Below, one piece after another: positions 1-11,778 of a stretch of 56,493 nucleotides of DNA. Both the position numbers and the translations under genes were made by a program. Source of the stretch: Plantago elongata. Its lineage: Eukaryota; Streptophyta; Magnoliopsida; Lamiales; Plantaginaceae. Every line of letters starts with the position of its first letter. The stretch's first letter is position 1. The stretch covers positions 1-56,493 of the forward strand of contig JAYMSP010000349.1 in assembly GCA_036897095.1 (NCBI GenBank), given 5' to 3'. Under the pieces are notes generated by a model. The model was not told the origin of the DNA. It did no database searches and worked only from the letters and a program-made list of their open reading frames with translations.

Positions 1-3000
1 GTAAATGATGGTGTTAGTGGAGATTTTGTGTGGAAGGAGAATGAGATGAGTTATAAGGAGTTGAGGAGAGTTGTTGCATTTTTGTTTGAGTTTCCGCATA
101 ATTTGACTCCATTTGGGACGGTGGAGTTTTTGGTTTCTATTATTCCGATATCAGAAGAGTTGGAGCTTCAAGCTTCTTTGTTAAGAGTGCAATTTTCAGG
201 GTTGTTGTATACTTTTGATCCGATGCTTTGTCATGCCTTCTTGGGAATGTATTTGAAGTTTTTCAATTCGTTTCAAGGGCAAGAGGTTGAAGTAGCTCGT
301 AGGCTGTTATTGCTGTCGAAAGAATCACAACATAATTTGGTTTTTAGGTTATTGGGGCTTCACTGGTTGTTGGGCTTTGGTATGATTGCTGGTTGGGATG
401 AGGGGAGAAAGGGTATTCTCGATATGAGCTTAAGCTTTTATCCTACAGTATTTGATCCTCTTGCCATTAAAGCCCTGAAGCTGGACTCACTTGCATTTTG
501 CTCCACCGTACATCGTGGTCCTGATGACACGAATGGAATGAAGGATACGGGGATGCAGGGAGTTAAGCTGTTTAATGATGGACTGATTTCTGTATCGGCG
601 TTCAAATGGCTACCTCCATGGAGCACAGAAACTGCAGTTGCATTTCGCACCTTCCATAAATTTTTAATTGGTGCATTGCCACATTCTGCTACCGCCAATT
701 CTAATTGTGCTTTCACAGAATCGAACATCTTTCAAACCTTGCAGGTTCAATCCCTTGGCTTGTTAATCTTCTTTCCTGCCTTTTTTTTTCCCTTCATGTT
801 TGTGTGTGTTTTCACATCTTTCTGAGCAATCTATTGTTTGGTATGTTGATTTTTCTTGTTAAGAGCATCATTGGGCGCATTAAAGCTATATTCATTATAA
901 TATTAAAAGGTGTTCCATTCAGATGAAAATTGATTAACTGTGACATTGACAAAATTTATGCTCAAAGTTGAATGTAGAACCTGCACAATTATTCATCAAT
1001 GCTGCATAGTTGGCTAAGAGTGAGCCTGGAGGGGTGAGACTTAGTAGAGTGTTTTTTTCGCATGATTATGCAGAGCACTTGAAATATGAAATAGAAGCCT
1101 CAACTCGTGGAGACTTGTAGTACAAGATGTGCATTTTTTTGTAGTCAACCAGCCTCTTAACGTTATGAGTTGTGACAAAATTATTGAACAACATGTCAAC
1201 ATGTTATGTTGATAACTTCCATAGCTAACATGTATAAGTTGCCCAATGTAGTGTATGTAAGTTAAGTTAGAGGTCTTCCCTGAGATGCCCAACTTTGGAA
1301 GCTACCTACATGCATTATTGTGATTAGAAAGCCGTACCATTCCTCTTACACAAACTTGAAGCTGAGATTAGAATAGGGTAGCTGAGTATGTATGCATATC
1401 ATCATTTAGAATCATATGGCAGACTGATATTTGTGCTTGCCTGCATTTCTTTGAGCACTTGGGATGCCTTAGCTCTAAATCTTGTTTCAAAGAAGGATAA
1501 CAGTTGGGCATTGGGAATTTGAAGGGAACGCCAAACTGCTTTACTTCTTTCATCCTAAACTCGATTATATTTAGTGATTTGCAGATTCAGCATATTAAAG
1601 TTGCTTTCTATATTAGCTTTTAGTTTGAGAGGGCATTGATCATTAGTTAAATGAACAGAGGAACAATTTTTAGACCTATGTGCACTGACATCATAATCAA
1701 CTAGGTATAGGAGGGAAATGACTGGAGACTGACCATATTATCTTCTAATCTTGACATTGGAAGCTGTCAGTCAGTTATGTAAATAGGTCAGTTCGTAGGT
1801 TTAGTACATTTGATTTTCTGAAGCCTTATTACAATGGAGTATATGCTTCCAGATAATTAAATTAATAGCATCATCTACATAATTAAATGCTATGGCTATG
1901 ACACAAGAAATTTAAGACATGCTTTCAAAATTAAAAGTAAACATAACTAAGATTTCATAGTCAGGGAACTAAACACTAGAAATATCTGTGTAGAAGTACT
2001 GGACAAAATACTAGTTCGGGGGGATTCGATGAATTCGCCTCCAGCACAATTTAGTATTGATGCTGAAGTATGTTTAATTGATTATGTAATTCACAAGGGT
2101 ATTGAAGTATTCGGTAACTCAGCCGGAACACAGTTGTTTACGACCTTGTAGAGCGGCAACTTCACTCAAACTAATATTTGTGCATTTGGTATAATTTGTT
2201 TTTCATTCTATGCACTGGAGATGAAGGTGAATCTTTTCCTAGCAGGTGTATCCTTTACAAGTATTATGCTACACAGTGACAATTTTTGTATTATGCAGAA
2301 GATGCTGGTGGACTCGACTTCAGAATCTCGAGGATTAGTTCCTGTTGTTGTTGCTTGCATTGATCGGTTGTTGGGATGCCAGAAGCACTGCTGGTTGGGC
2401 GAGCATCTTCTGGAAACACTAAACAAACATCTCCTTCCAAAATTGAAAAAAGACTACAGCTTGGGGTTTTACTTCCCTATATTTGAGAGAATATGCGGAA
2501 ATCATAAAGTCTCACCCAGTGGGTTGTTAGAGCTCCTCATGGAGTTCACATATTTTCTTGTAGAAAAGCATGGTCCAGATACAGGATTGAGATCTTGGCA
2601 GCATGGCAGTAAAATTCTCGGCATTTGTCGTAGTATGCTGATCTACCACCACAGCTCTACTTTATTTACTGGATTATCTCATCTTCTTTCTTCCATTTGC
2701 CTCTATTTTCCAGATTTAGAGGTCCGTGACAATGCAAGGTAAAACCATTGTTTTCCTCATCACCCAAAGCCTTGCTATTTCTAACAATTGATAACCTCAT
2801 TGCCATGTGATGAATTACTATGGTTTTTAAAGCGATTTGAACGTGCCATTCTACATACCACTAGTGTTATGGTAGATTTTACAATACATAGAGCGCTGGG
2901 TTGTGGTTTTGTATTAATGGTATGTAAACATGGTATGTATCAGCATAGGTACTCATTTAGAAGAATGTAAGGTAGTTTTTGCAGTCTATGTCCTGTGTCT

Positions 3001-4530
3001 TACCATGCAGTTTTTATTTGAAATTCTGTTCTAATTGAAGTTGTCATTTGTAGATTTCACCTACGGATGCTTATATGTATACCAGGGAAGAGACTTAAAC
3101 ACATCTTAAGCGTGGGAGAAACTCTACCAGGCATATCTTCGGCAACCCATTCAAGCTCATTGCTTAATCTTCAGTCTTATGAATCTTTACCCCATCTTAG
3201 CCGATCCGATGCTGCCACTTCCTACATTCATCTTGAGCGAATGACGTCTTTATTGGTGAAGCATTCATGGTCTCTCTCTCTGCCAAATCTGGGCACTAAT
3301 CCTGAAAAACCTGGTTTCTTTGAAGGCATCAGGAACATTGAGCCAGTAGTTGAGGAGGATGCCGAGATAAATACAAGTGTAGGCATTACCACAGAAGATG
3401 AAATGCTTCATCATCAGAAAGAGCCTCTACGCGTGATGGACGCTAAAGTTTCAATGATTATCGAGGTACTGAGAAAGCATTTTTCATGCATTCCTGATTT
3501 CAGAAATATGCCAGGGCTCAAAATTAAGATTTCCTGTTATTTGAGATTTGATTCAGAGCCATTCAGTGGTGTATTCGGAGTTAATACAGCTCCTAATGTG
3601 TTAGATGGAGTGGACAAACTCCCCGCTATTTATGCAACAGTTCTTAAATTCACTTCTTCTGCCCCATATGGATCTATTCCATCATTTCATATTCCCTTCC
3701 TTCTTGGTTCAATGCCAAAAAGTTGCTTGAGCCAGAATTCATTAGCTATTGTACCACTAGAGAATGGTTATGATGATGAAGAAACCTTTAAAGCTCCAGT
3801 TTGTGTAGAATTGGAGCCAAGGGAACCAATGCCTGGCCTTGTGAATGTCAGCATTCAAACTAATGCTGACAATGGTCAGATAATTGAGGGCCAGCTTCAA
3901 AATATCTCTGTGGGAATTGAGGATATGTTTCTCAAAGCTATACTTCCAGATGATGTTACAGGTGATGCTGTTATTTCTTATAATGTAGATCTGTTTAATG
4001 CATTATGGGAGGCATGTGAGTCATCTTCTAGCACTGGGCGAGAAGCCTTTGTGTTGAAAGGAGGAAAGGGTGTTGCAGCGATAAATGGGACTCAATCTGT
4101 AAAACTGCTTGAAATACCGATGTCATCTCTGGTTCAGGCTGTTGAACGTCACCTTAGGACTTTCGTTGTTAGTGTTATTGGTGAAACACTTGTTGATATG
4201 GTGAGAGGTCATGGTGTAATCAAGGACGTACTGTGGAAGTTTTCTAGTTTAGATTCTACTGTTGATGTGACTAGTTCCGTATTTAGTTCTAGGCCTCTTT
4301 ATCTGAATTATTTCGGCGGTGAAGATGAGGGAGGGGGGCAACTGACTCAAATTCCTACCAGTAGAAAAGATGTTGGCTGTTTTCACATTTTGATTTTTCT
4401 TCCACCAAGGTTCCATCTTCTCTTTCAAATGGAAGTACGTGGGACTTCAACCCTTGTTCGAATTAGGACTGATCATTGGCCATGTTTAGCATATGTTGAT
4501 GACTATCTGGAAGCTTTATTTTTAAATTGA
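1..4530 (+). CDS. AP5B1: AP-5 complex subunit beta-like protein, 5' truncated by the window edge
   Basis: This encodes the large beta subunit of adaptor complex AP-5, which in animals works in late-endosome retrieval. Its plant role is little known. Coding exons are 1-744 (in frame from base 1), 2299-2738 and 3054-4530, giving about 886 residues. Roughly the first 200 to 250 residues of the usual 1,100 lie off the left edge. The splices keep frame: phase 0 at Q248, then phase 2 inside an Arg codon that leads into RFHLRMLICIPGK. The helical solenoid-like N-terminal part is followed by a beta-rich appendage-like C-terminus ending DHWPCLAYVDDYLEALFLN. I recognise the family from conserved stretches such as LPHLSRSDAATSYIHLERM and from the C-terminal block, compared by memory with At3g19870. 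Intron 1 is long (1,554 nt) and holds no recognisable gene. No frame damage is seen in the visible part. Confidence 0.8.
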
Positions 4531-7410
4531 AGCTCGATTTGTATTCGAGATACGGTTACTACTTTCAGCTGCTGTTGTACAGCCTTGCAACTCCAGAATC
4601 TCCACCTTTGAATTCTTCCAACCTCACTGTAAGCCAAATACCGTGCATGTACTTTGTCTAGATGACTGTTTGAAAGCTTTAATTTTTTACTGAAGCTCAT
4701 CTTATACGTGTACCACAGAAGTAACTTGAAGAAGGCATATTATGTTTGCTGAAGGAATTGTATAGATTTTCGTTTTCTTCCTTTGTAATTTGTATGTAGA
4801 GTTTATAGATCTGGTCGCTACAGAGCTTTTTTTCAAGTTGCTCTGCCTCTGAGGAGTTTCTGTTTCACTAAAGATGTGCAATTTTGAAGTCGCAAAGAGT
4901 GTCGGGTTTGCAGAACAGAATGTAATATCAGTTTCTACTGTTTACTACTCAAACTTCATACATTAGTGTTGATTAGTGTTGGTGTGTAGTTTTATACGAA
5001 AAGTTAAAAGTAATGATAAAAAATGAAAGAAGTTGAACATTGTACTTTTAGTGGCAGAATGTGTAATTTTGTATAAAATTGTAATTATTTATTATTTGTT
5101 AGTGGTGGGGTAATTTTTTTTTTTAGTAATATATGAAGTTTGGTTGGACGGTTAAAAATGACAATGTAATGAAGTTTACTGTACGGAGGGAAGGGAGTAA
5201 ATTTTAAAGAATCTGAAATCTATATGAAATTCAGATGGGTGAAATTGTATTAAATAAGTCTAGTAATATCTAGGGCTGGTAACTACATGAGACTTCATCA
5301 ATTATTATATTTAATAGATACAATAAGATGGGATTCGCATCAAACTTTATTGTTTAAAAAGATAAATTTAATAGAACCATGTATGAAGACTCAGTCCACA
5401 TAGTTAGCTTTAGTCTTGAGATGTTTAACTGAATGGAATTATTCTTTCCATATTTGTGATATTGTTGTAACAGCTTGCTGTATTTATATTCATACTGGTG
5501 AAATGCAAAACTCACTTTTCTTCACCATTATCAAATCATCTATTGATCTATATACCATGTACATTAGTGTCCCAAATAAAGTTAACGCAAACTACGTTGT
5601 TAACAAATGTGCCTTGGCCATTGGGGCATTTCTTCTTCCATTGGCCGGTGCTCTGATTAGATTGTCTACCTAATGTCTTTCGCATAATCCATGATTGTAT
5701 TGTCCAAATATTAAGATCTCCTAATGATGAAAATTTAGTTCAATTACAAACTGTTTTTTTTTTTGTCTGGTGAGCGAACTGCAAACACTTTAGAGTTGGT
5801 GTTTGTTTGAAATTATATTCAAATTATGGTTCTACTACTTTACATATAATAGGTTAGATAATGGTTGGTGATTACACTTTCAAGATGGTCTTGTTTTATC
5901 AGAATCAGAATCTAACCATAAAGTTCACACTTAATCTCTCCGATCCTTACCAGCCGGCATTCATACATATTCTGCCAACTGCACTATATCAAATTATGCT
6001 CTCCATCCCTCTACATATCTACTCATATCGATCATTTACCCCAAAACCAAAATACTTATTTACGTAATCATCCTCATCTTGAACACCTCAAAAATTATTC
6101 GAGTTACAAAAGTAGTAGTAACGCTTTAATCTTTCTTTGGAATGCGACTGCGCTATCTCCGCCCCTGGTTTTTTGGTATTGGTTGGGGCCCTATTTTTCA
6201 CATGCTGCATAATATTCACAAAATTACAAGAAAAGATGTGGAGTGGAACCAAAAACATTCCAAGTTGACAAGGAAATGCCATGTATTTTCTTTCGGCAGT
6301 GCAGGCCTTTTTATAATATCTCAATCAACAAACAAATTCCATACACGGGTCGAAACTTTTTGTTTGGCATTCATTGTATGGTGGAGGAGAATAGAATCTA
6401 TGGATCAATGAGCAAGTACCATTCAACACTTATGAATTTTGATTGTCACATCGTCTCTGTACGTAAAACTATTTTTTACTGATCCAGGAGAAAGGTTAAT
6501 TCTGTTCCGACCAAACTAGATTTTGGAGGGCCACAGATGAATATGGGAACAGAATCATACAAACAGTCTTTCCTTCCCGGACCTAAAATTCCAAGTTTTG
6601 GAAGGTATATCTATCCTTTCATCTCGGAGAATCTGTCCAGTTTGAACTTTTTACGTTAACGAATTTCAATTTTAATTTTAAGTTTTGGAAGGTATATCTA
6701 ATACTTTTTATATTACAAGCTGATTATGTTCAGTTGAGTTCAGACTAAAAAAACAAAGCACAACTCGTTAATAGGATAAATTATAAAGCAGTGATACTGT
6801 ATCGATAACACAGGTAGGTCAATTGAAAGCAACTCAGCCATTCAATTTTCTTCCCTACGAACAGATTATTCCTTCAACTTGACATGAATTTTGGCCCAAG
6901 CTGGATGATATATACAAAGTACAATTATGTGCATTTTTTACAAGTAGTAGTCTGAAAACAGAAAATGTTTTGTTTTGTTTTACATTTTGTAAGATACCGA
7001 ATTGATACGAAGCCTAGAAGTGCAGAAAAAGACACCACTACTAGTCATGGTCAATCATCAGACAAAATTCTTATTTACTTCAAAAATCAAATCCATCCAT
7101 AGACCATAATTAATATATTAATTAAGTATTAATTAATTATTAATTTTATAGTATTAATTCACACCAAACAATTAATAAATTCCTTACAGCTCTAATACTC
7201 TCTCGTGATGCTCCAGTATACCAGACCATATTATATACACATGACATCTCATTCTCATATATACATACAAACATACACACATAATACGCACAAACAAGCA
7301 CAAAAAACTCACAAACAAGAGTATATTTATTTTGAAGTATAGTACTGGATAATTGGATATGATATAACTCTAAAAGTTGTAAACTAGCAATTCCATTCAA
7401 TGCTCAAAAC
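4531..7410. other. Intergenic spacer between AP5B and the NPH3 gene
   Basis: The first roughly 400 bases are the likely 3' UTR of the AP-5 gene. The rest is AT-rich DNA without a recognisable gene. ORFs of 60 to 90 codons, for example 5416-5673 and 6142-6411, show no family motifs and no conserved composition. A 21-base direct repeat occurs at 6593-6613 and 6680-6700. An AT-only palindromic tract near 7106-7150 lies about 260 bases before the next start codon and probably belongs to its promoter. Confidence 0.6.
6593..6700 (+). repeat. Short direct repeat, two 21-base copies
   Basis: The motif aagttttggaaggtatatct plus a following a occurs at 6593-6613 and again at 6680-6700, with 66 bases between copies. 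The flanking sequence is not repeated. It may be a replication-slippage scar or a transposon footprint. No function is evident. Confidence 0.6.
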
Positions 7411-10214
7411 ATGTCAGACCAAGTTCAATTCCACATCAATGGCCATCAAACATTCTTCCTCTCACAGGTATCTGCATTTCTTCAGTTCAATTTAGTAGCA
7501 GTTTGTTTCGGATTTGTGTGATTTTCATATCATTAGTTTTCGAATTTCGTTGTAAGAATGTAACATTCTTGATTTCTGGGGTGCAGAGAGTCATGTCAAA
7601 GTACTCAAAGAAAGTAAGAAGGATGATCAAGCAAGAGAAGCAGCAAGGAACAATCAGGATTGATAATTTTCCAGGCGGGTCGGAAGCATTCGAGTTAGTT
7701 TCAAGATTCTGCTACAACAATGCCAACATTTCAATCAATTTCACCAATGTTGCCATGCTCCATTCCTGCGCGTTGTTTCTCAGAATGACGGAAACACCGT
7801 CCTGTTCCGTAAACCTCCTCAGCCAGACTGAAGTCTTTCTGGAAAACATGTTCTATTGGTCCTGGAATGACATTCTCACCTGTCTCAAATCGTGTGAGCT
7901 CTGTTTCGACCATGCCGAATCATCAGGCCTAGTTGAGAAGCTGCTAGTTTCGCTTCTGGCAAAAATCGCACAGGTCTCAGATGTGAATTTGCTCTCAGTT
8001 TCGTCGCCGTCGTCCTCCTCGTCGCCTGACACAGCTTCGCAAGGTTCGTCTTCGCGAAAAGCGTGGGCCTGGTGGTTCCAGGATTTGACAGTTCTAGGCC
8101 CCAGGACAATAGAGAGCTTTCTCAAGGCATTAGGAGCTTATGGCAATGAAAACACCAATCTAGTGCTGACAAAGTTTTTACTGCACTATCTCAAAACCGC
8201 AGGTTATGTAAAGAACGTCCATTCGACCGAGTATATGATGTTGGCGGATACCGCGGTTCATGGAGTGATTTTGATGGAGAAGACTGCATTTTCTTGTAGA
8301 GGGGTGTTTTGGGTACTTAGGATAGTATCCGGTTTTGGGTTGAGTAAAGAGTGCCGTGCAGCATTAGAGAGGCTTATAGGCGGGATGCTTGATCAGGCGA
8401 CACTAGACGATCTTTTGGTATCGAACGGAGGGTATGGTGGGGTGTATGATGTGAATCTTGTTGTGAGGCTGATCAAGTTGTTTGTTCAGTGTAATGAGGA
8501 AATGACATTGCCTAAACTGAAGAAAGTTGGGGAGTTGATTGATATGTATCTGGGCGAGATCGGTCCTGATCCGAATCTCAAAGTGTCAAAGTTTCTTGGT
8601 GTTGCTGAGAGCCTGCCTGATTGTGCAAGGGATTCATTTGATCATGTTTACAGGGCTATTGATATTTATCTTCAGGTAACTTTCATTCTTTTAGTTTCAG
8701 ACTTTCAGTTCAAATCTTTCTGCTATGATGTTTTTGTCCCTTATCTGTGTTGTGGAATATGGACTAATGAAATAGCCAGTAGATGGTTTGGGGATAATGA
8801 ACTAATGGTGTGAGATTGGGAACAGAAACATATGCAAGAAAGTGATAGAAAAGACAGCAAGACTAAAGTCCAACTCCCTTTCCCTAGATTCCACGAAATA
8901 TGATGGGATATAGTCTATCATGTTTTTTGTACATTTTCGAATGACTCGTGATCATCTTGGCGTTAGCCACGTTATCATCTATCAGCTAGTTTTGCTAAAC
9001 ACAGTTGTAGTGTTAAGTCGCTCCATGTTAGTAAGATCCGAAAACATTGCTGGACTTGGAACTTAGTTCACTCAATAGTTGCAATCGTACACTTCACTTT
9101 TAATCTTGACAGGTTATCCTGTCATCTTTGTGTAAGCTAACAAGTAGTACAAGGCAAAAAAAATAGTGATTTGGTTTAGGTTTTCATCCATGGCAATGGC
9201 CCAGTTTGTTCAACTTGAAGATTTGAAATGGATTTCTGAGGTTGATGTTTTCAAGAATCTGCCTATCTTTTTCCTTCCATCCTAATTTGATACTAGAAAC
9301 AGAAAAGCAATTTCAAGATTGGTGCAAATAATTGAGATTCTGATTAAGTAGTACATGTTGATACATAGGTCAAGATTAACATGCTGCCAAGTATATTCAT
9401 TAACTGCCAGATTAAAATACAGTATATACCAGCAGGAAATTTGGACTTTTCTTTTTGTGTCTTGTGCTATATTAGGTTACCTGTGAGTCCAACTGTTAGA
9501 CAGGTACCACTGTATTAATATAAACAATGACAGGGGCCTAATATTCCATATTAGTAAAGTTAATACTCAAGACAAATTCAATTAGTGTTTAATATTTCTT
9601 ATTGTTTGCATGACTAGGAGCACTTGAATTGTTAGTACCTGCATAAGCTGAATCATGTTTTTAAATGTTGCAAGATCCCTTGCAACTTTTACAAACAAAC
9701 CCGAATTTCAAGAGTTTGTTTTGGTGGTAGTATGTTTTAAACCCAAGGCAATAATGTGATTTAAATTTGATCATATGTGCAGTCTCATCCGGCAGTTCCG
9801 CTAGAGGCAAGGGCGAAACTGTGCAGATGCCTAAACTATGAGAAGCTAAGTCTCGAAACATGCAAGGATTTAGCAAAGAACCCGAGGATACCTCCAACAA
9901 TCGCAATGCAAGCTTTGCGTTCTCAGCATTCAAACATATGTACATCCGACTTGGTGGATGAGGACGAATATGTTGAGACACCGAAAAGCAAGAGTAAGGT
10001 TAACAAAAGAACGAAAGATTATGAAATGGTCTTGTACAAAAACAACGACGAAAAGAAGTCGTGCCAGCCAGAGAAAGAGGTGAACGTTAACCTGGAGAGG
10101 ATGCAAGGGAGAGTGGTGGAATTGGAGAAAGTGTGCAGAGAAATGAGAGTTCAGATGGCTAGAATGGCAAAAATGAGTCCACAACAGAACAGACTATTGC
10201 CAAGAATGTGCTGA
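7411..10214 (+). CDS. BTB/POZ and NPH3 domain protein (phototropic-response family)
   Basis: NPH3-type proteins act at the plasma membrane as substrate adaptors for CUL3 ubiquitin ligases or as phototropin signalling partners. Three exons, 7411-7467, 7587-8675 and 9783-10214, join in phase 0 to give 526 residues. The 19-residue first exon starts the BTB fold ([15 protein letters not shown]), which runs to about residue 100. The NPH3 domain begins near residue 182 with [10 protein letters not shown]. It carries the family's RAIDIYLQ tyrosine motif at the exon 2/3 junction and then [13 protein letters not shown] coiled coil ([19 protein letters not shown]) lies near residues 485-510. The start was chosen because it opens the BTB strand in frame, whereas an ATG 11 bases upstream is out of frame. 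It best resembles the At3g19850 subgroup (from memory). A family-wide phototropism role should not be assumed for this member. Confidence 0.88.
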
Positions 10215-10585
10215 CAAATGGTCGGTTTTTATTACCATGTTGCTTTGAAGTTTCGTGTTCAACGAATGGTTTCGCGGATTGTTGTTGTATGAATGAGTGT
10301 GATTCTACATTGTAATGATTCTTGTAAATTATCAGTTCTTACTTCAAATGAGTCCAGTCTTTACTGTAAGTATACATATACGTGATAATGGTGTTCCAGA
10401 TTGATGATTTCTGGGATGAAGAGATATTAGACCGAGCAAACTAAAATATGCATTAATCTTTGAAGTAGGGTAATTTTCCAGTGGGGCGGAAAACTGCTAC
10501 TCTAATCAGCTTGAATCTCCAGTCCCACTGTTATTGCGAATCAAGTATCCCATCAGCGTAAAGTTTGAACTCGAGTTATCAATAG

Positions 10586-11440
10586 CCGCTCCGCTCTGGC
10601 AGCACCACTGTCCGCCCCTGGCACTATGGAGCATTCCAAGATATGCCTTACAGTTACAGGAATGTGGTTTGCTGGAGCAATTTGCTGGCTGGACATGTGC
10701 AATGCAGCAGGTTTGATGACGTGCTGCTGCTGATTCAGGAAATGTTAGTAGCCAAAGTTGAGCTGAATGAAGTCACACCAGTGAGTGTCCTGAACGCTTG
10801 TGCGGATCTTGGAGCCTTGGATCAAGGGAGATGGGTCAACAAAGTATATAGCCGGATCCAATTTACAATTGAATTCACAGCTTGGGACGGCTTAGATTGA
10901 CATGTGTGCCAAGTGTGGGTGCATTGATGAAGCTTTATCGGCTTTTTATAAGCTTAAATTCAAGGACGCGTATCCATGGACAGCCTTGATATTTAGGATG
11001 GCAATTAATGGGGATGCCTCGGGTCCTTTAAACCTTTTCAACCAGATGTGAAGCAGTGGGGCGAGACCGAACGGGGTTACTTTTCTTGCTGTTTTGAGTG
11101 TTTATTCTCGTGGAGGCTGTGTAAAATTAGGAAAGATTCTTTGCCAGAATGGAATGTTTTTATGGAATAAAGCCTACAATTGATCACTATGGTTTTATGG
11201 TTGGTCTCCTTGGCCGATCAGGGCAGTTAGTAGAGGCAGTTAATCTGATCAAAGAGATGCCAGTGGAACCTAGTCCTAGTGTATGGGGAAAAGTGTGGGG
11301 AATCATTTGATTATGTTACAGCCACATAGAAGAGGAAGGTTGGCTCTTCTGGTAAATCTGTATTCAGAAAGTGGCGATAAGAAAGCAGCAGCGGATATGA
11401 GGAAGAACTTGAAGGGGGTATGCAACCCCCTTGGATGAGT
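10586..11440 (+). pseudogene. Decayed pentatricopeptide repeat (PPR) gene, PLS/E type
   Basis: Several frames together give recognisable PPR text. It begins with YRNVVCWSNLLAGHVQCSRF and LNEVTPVSVLNACADLGALDQG near 10640-10840. AKCGCIDEALSAFYKLKFKD follows near 10908-10965, then RPNGVTFLAVLSVYS near 11067-11105. KPTIDHYGFMVGLLGRSGQLVEA and EPSPSVWGK come last, near 11170-11295, an order typical of the last P-L-S repeats and E region. The frame breaks several times: there is a stop at the usual LIDMCAKCG site, a stop after FNQM, and shifts further on. The N-terminal repeats are missing. PPR proteins bind organellar RNA, but this copy cannot make one. It lies between the NPH3 gene and the 3' end of GSA. 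A fragment of an intronless, possibly retroposed, copy is the simplest reading. Confidence 0.82.
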
Positions 11441-11778
11441 TTCTGACTAGGCATCCATGTATGTTCATGATTGTTTAGATAGGCTAACAATTCAGATTGA
11501 GTCTGGAGGTTGTATGTTGGCAGGTTAATACCTGATAGTTTGAAACTACTGAAGCTTGAGAACAAATCAACAAATAGTTCCATAACTTATTCTCTGGAAT
11601 ATCACAAGGTCAAAATATAGAAGGAAGCTCTAAAAAATAAATAATCCGCATCTTATTATCTTACAGCGATCCGAAATCAGAAGTATCCGAAACTGATAAC
11701 TACTCTCAATAATACAAAATTTAGAATACACTAAATTACAAAAAAGAACAAGCAACAAGGCAACATACCGCAGTGAGA

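Noticed and set aside
5416-6482. Short ORFs between AP5B and NPH3
   Set aside because: No motifs, no start or splice context, and AT-driven composition. They are consistent with chance ORFs.
7853-8125. Two overlapping antisense ORFs inside NPH3 exon 2
   Set aside because: They overlap a confidently identified coding exon, have no family motifs, and arise from its codon bias.
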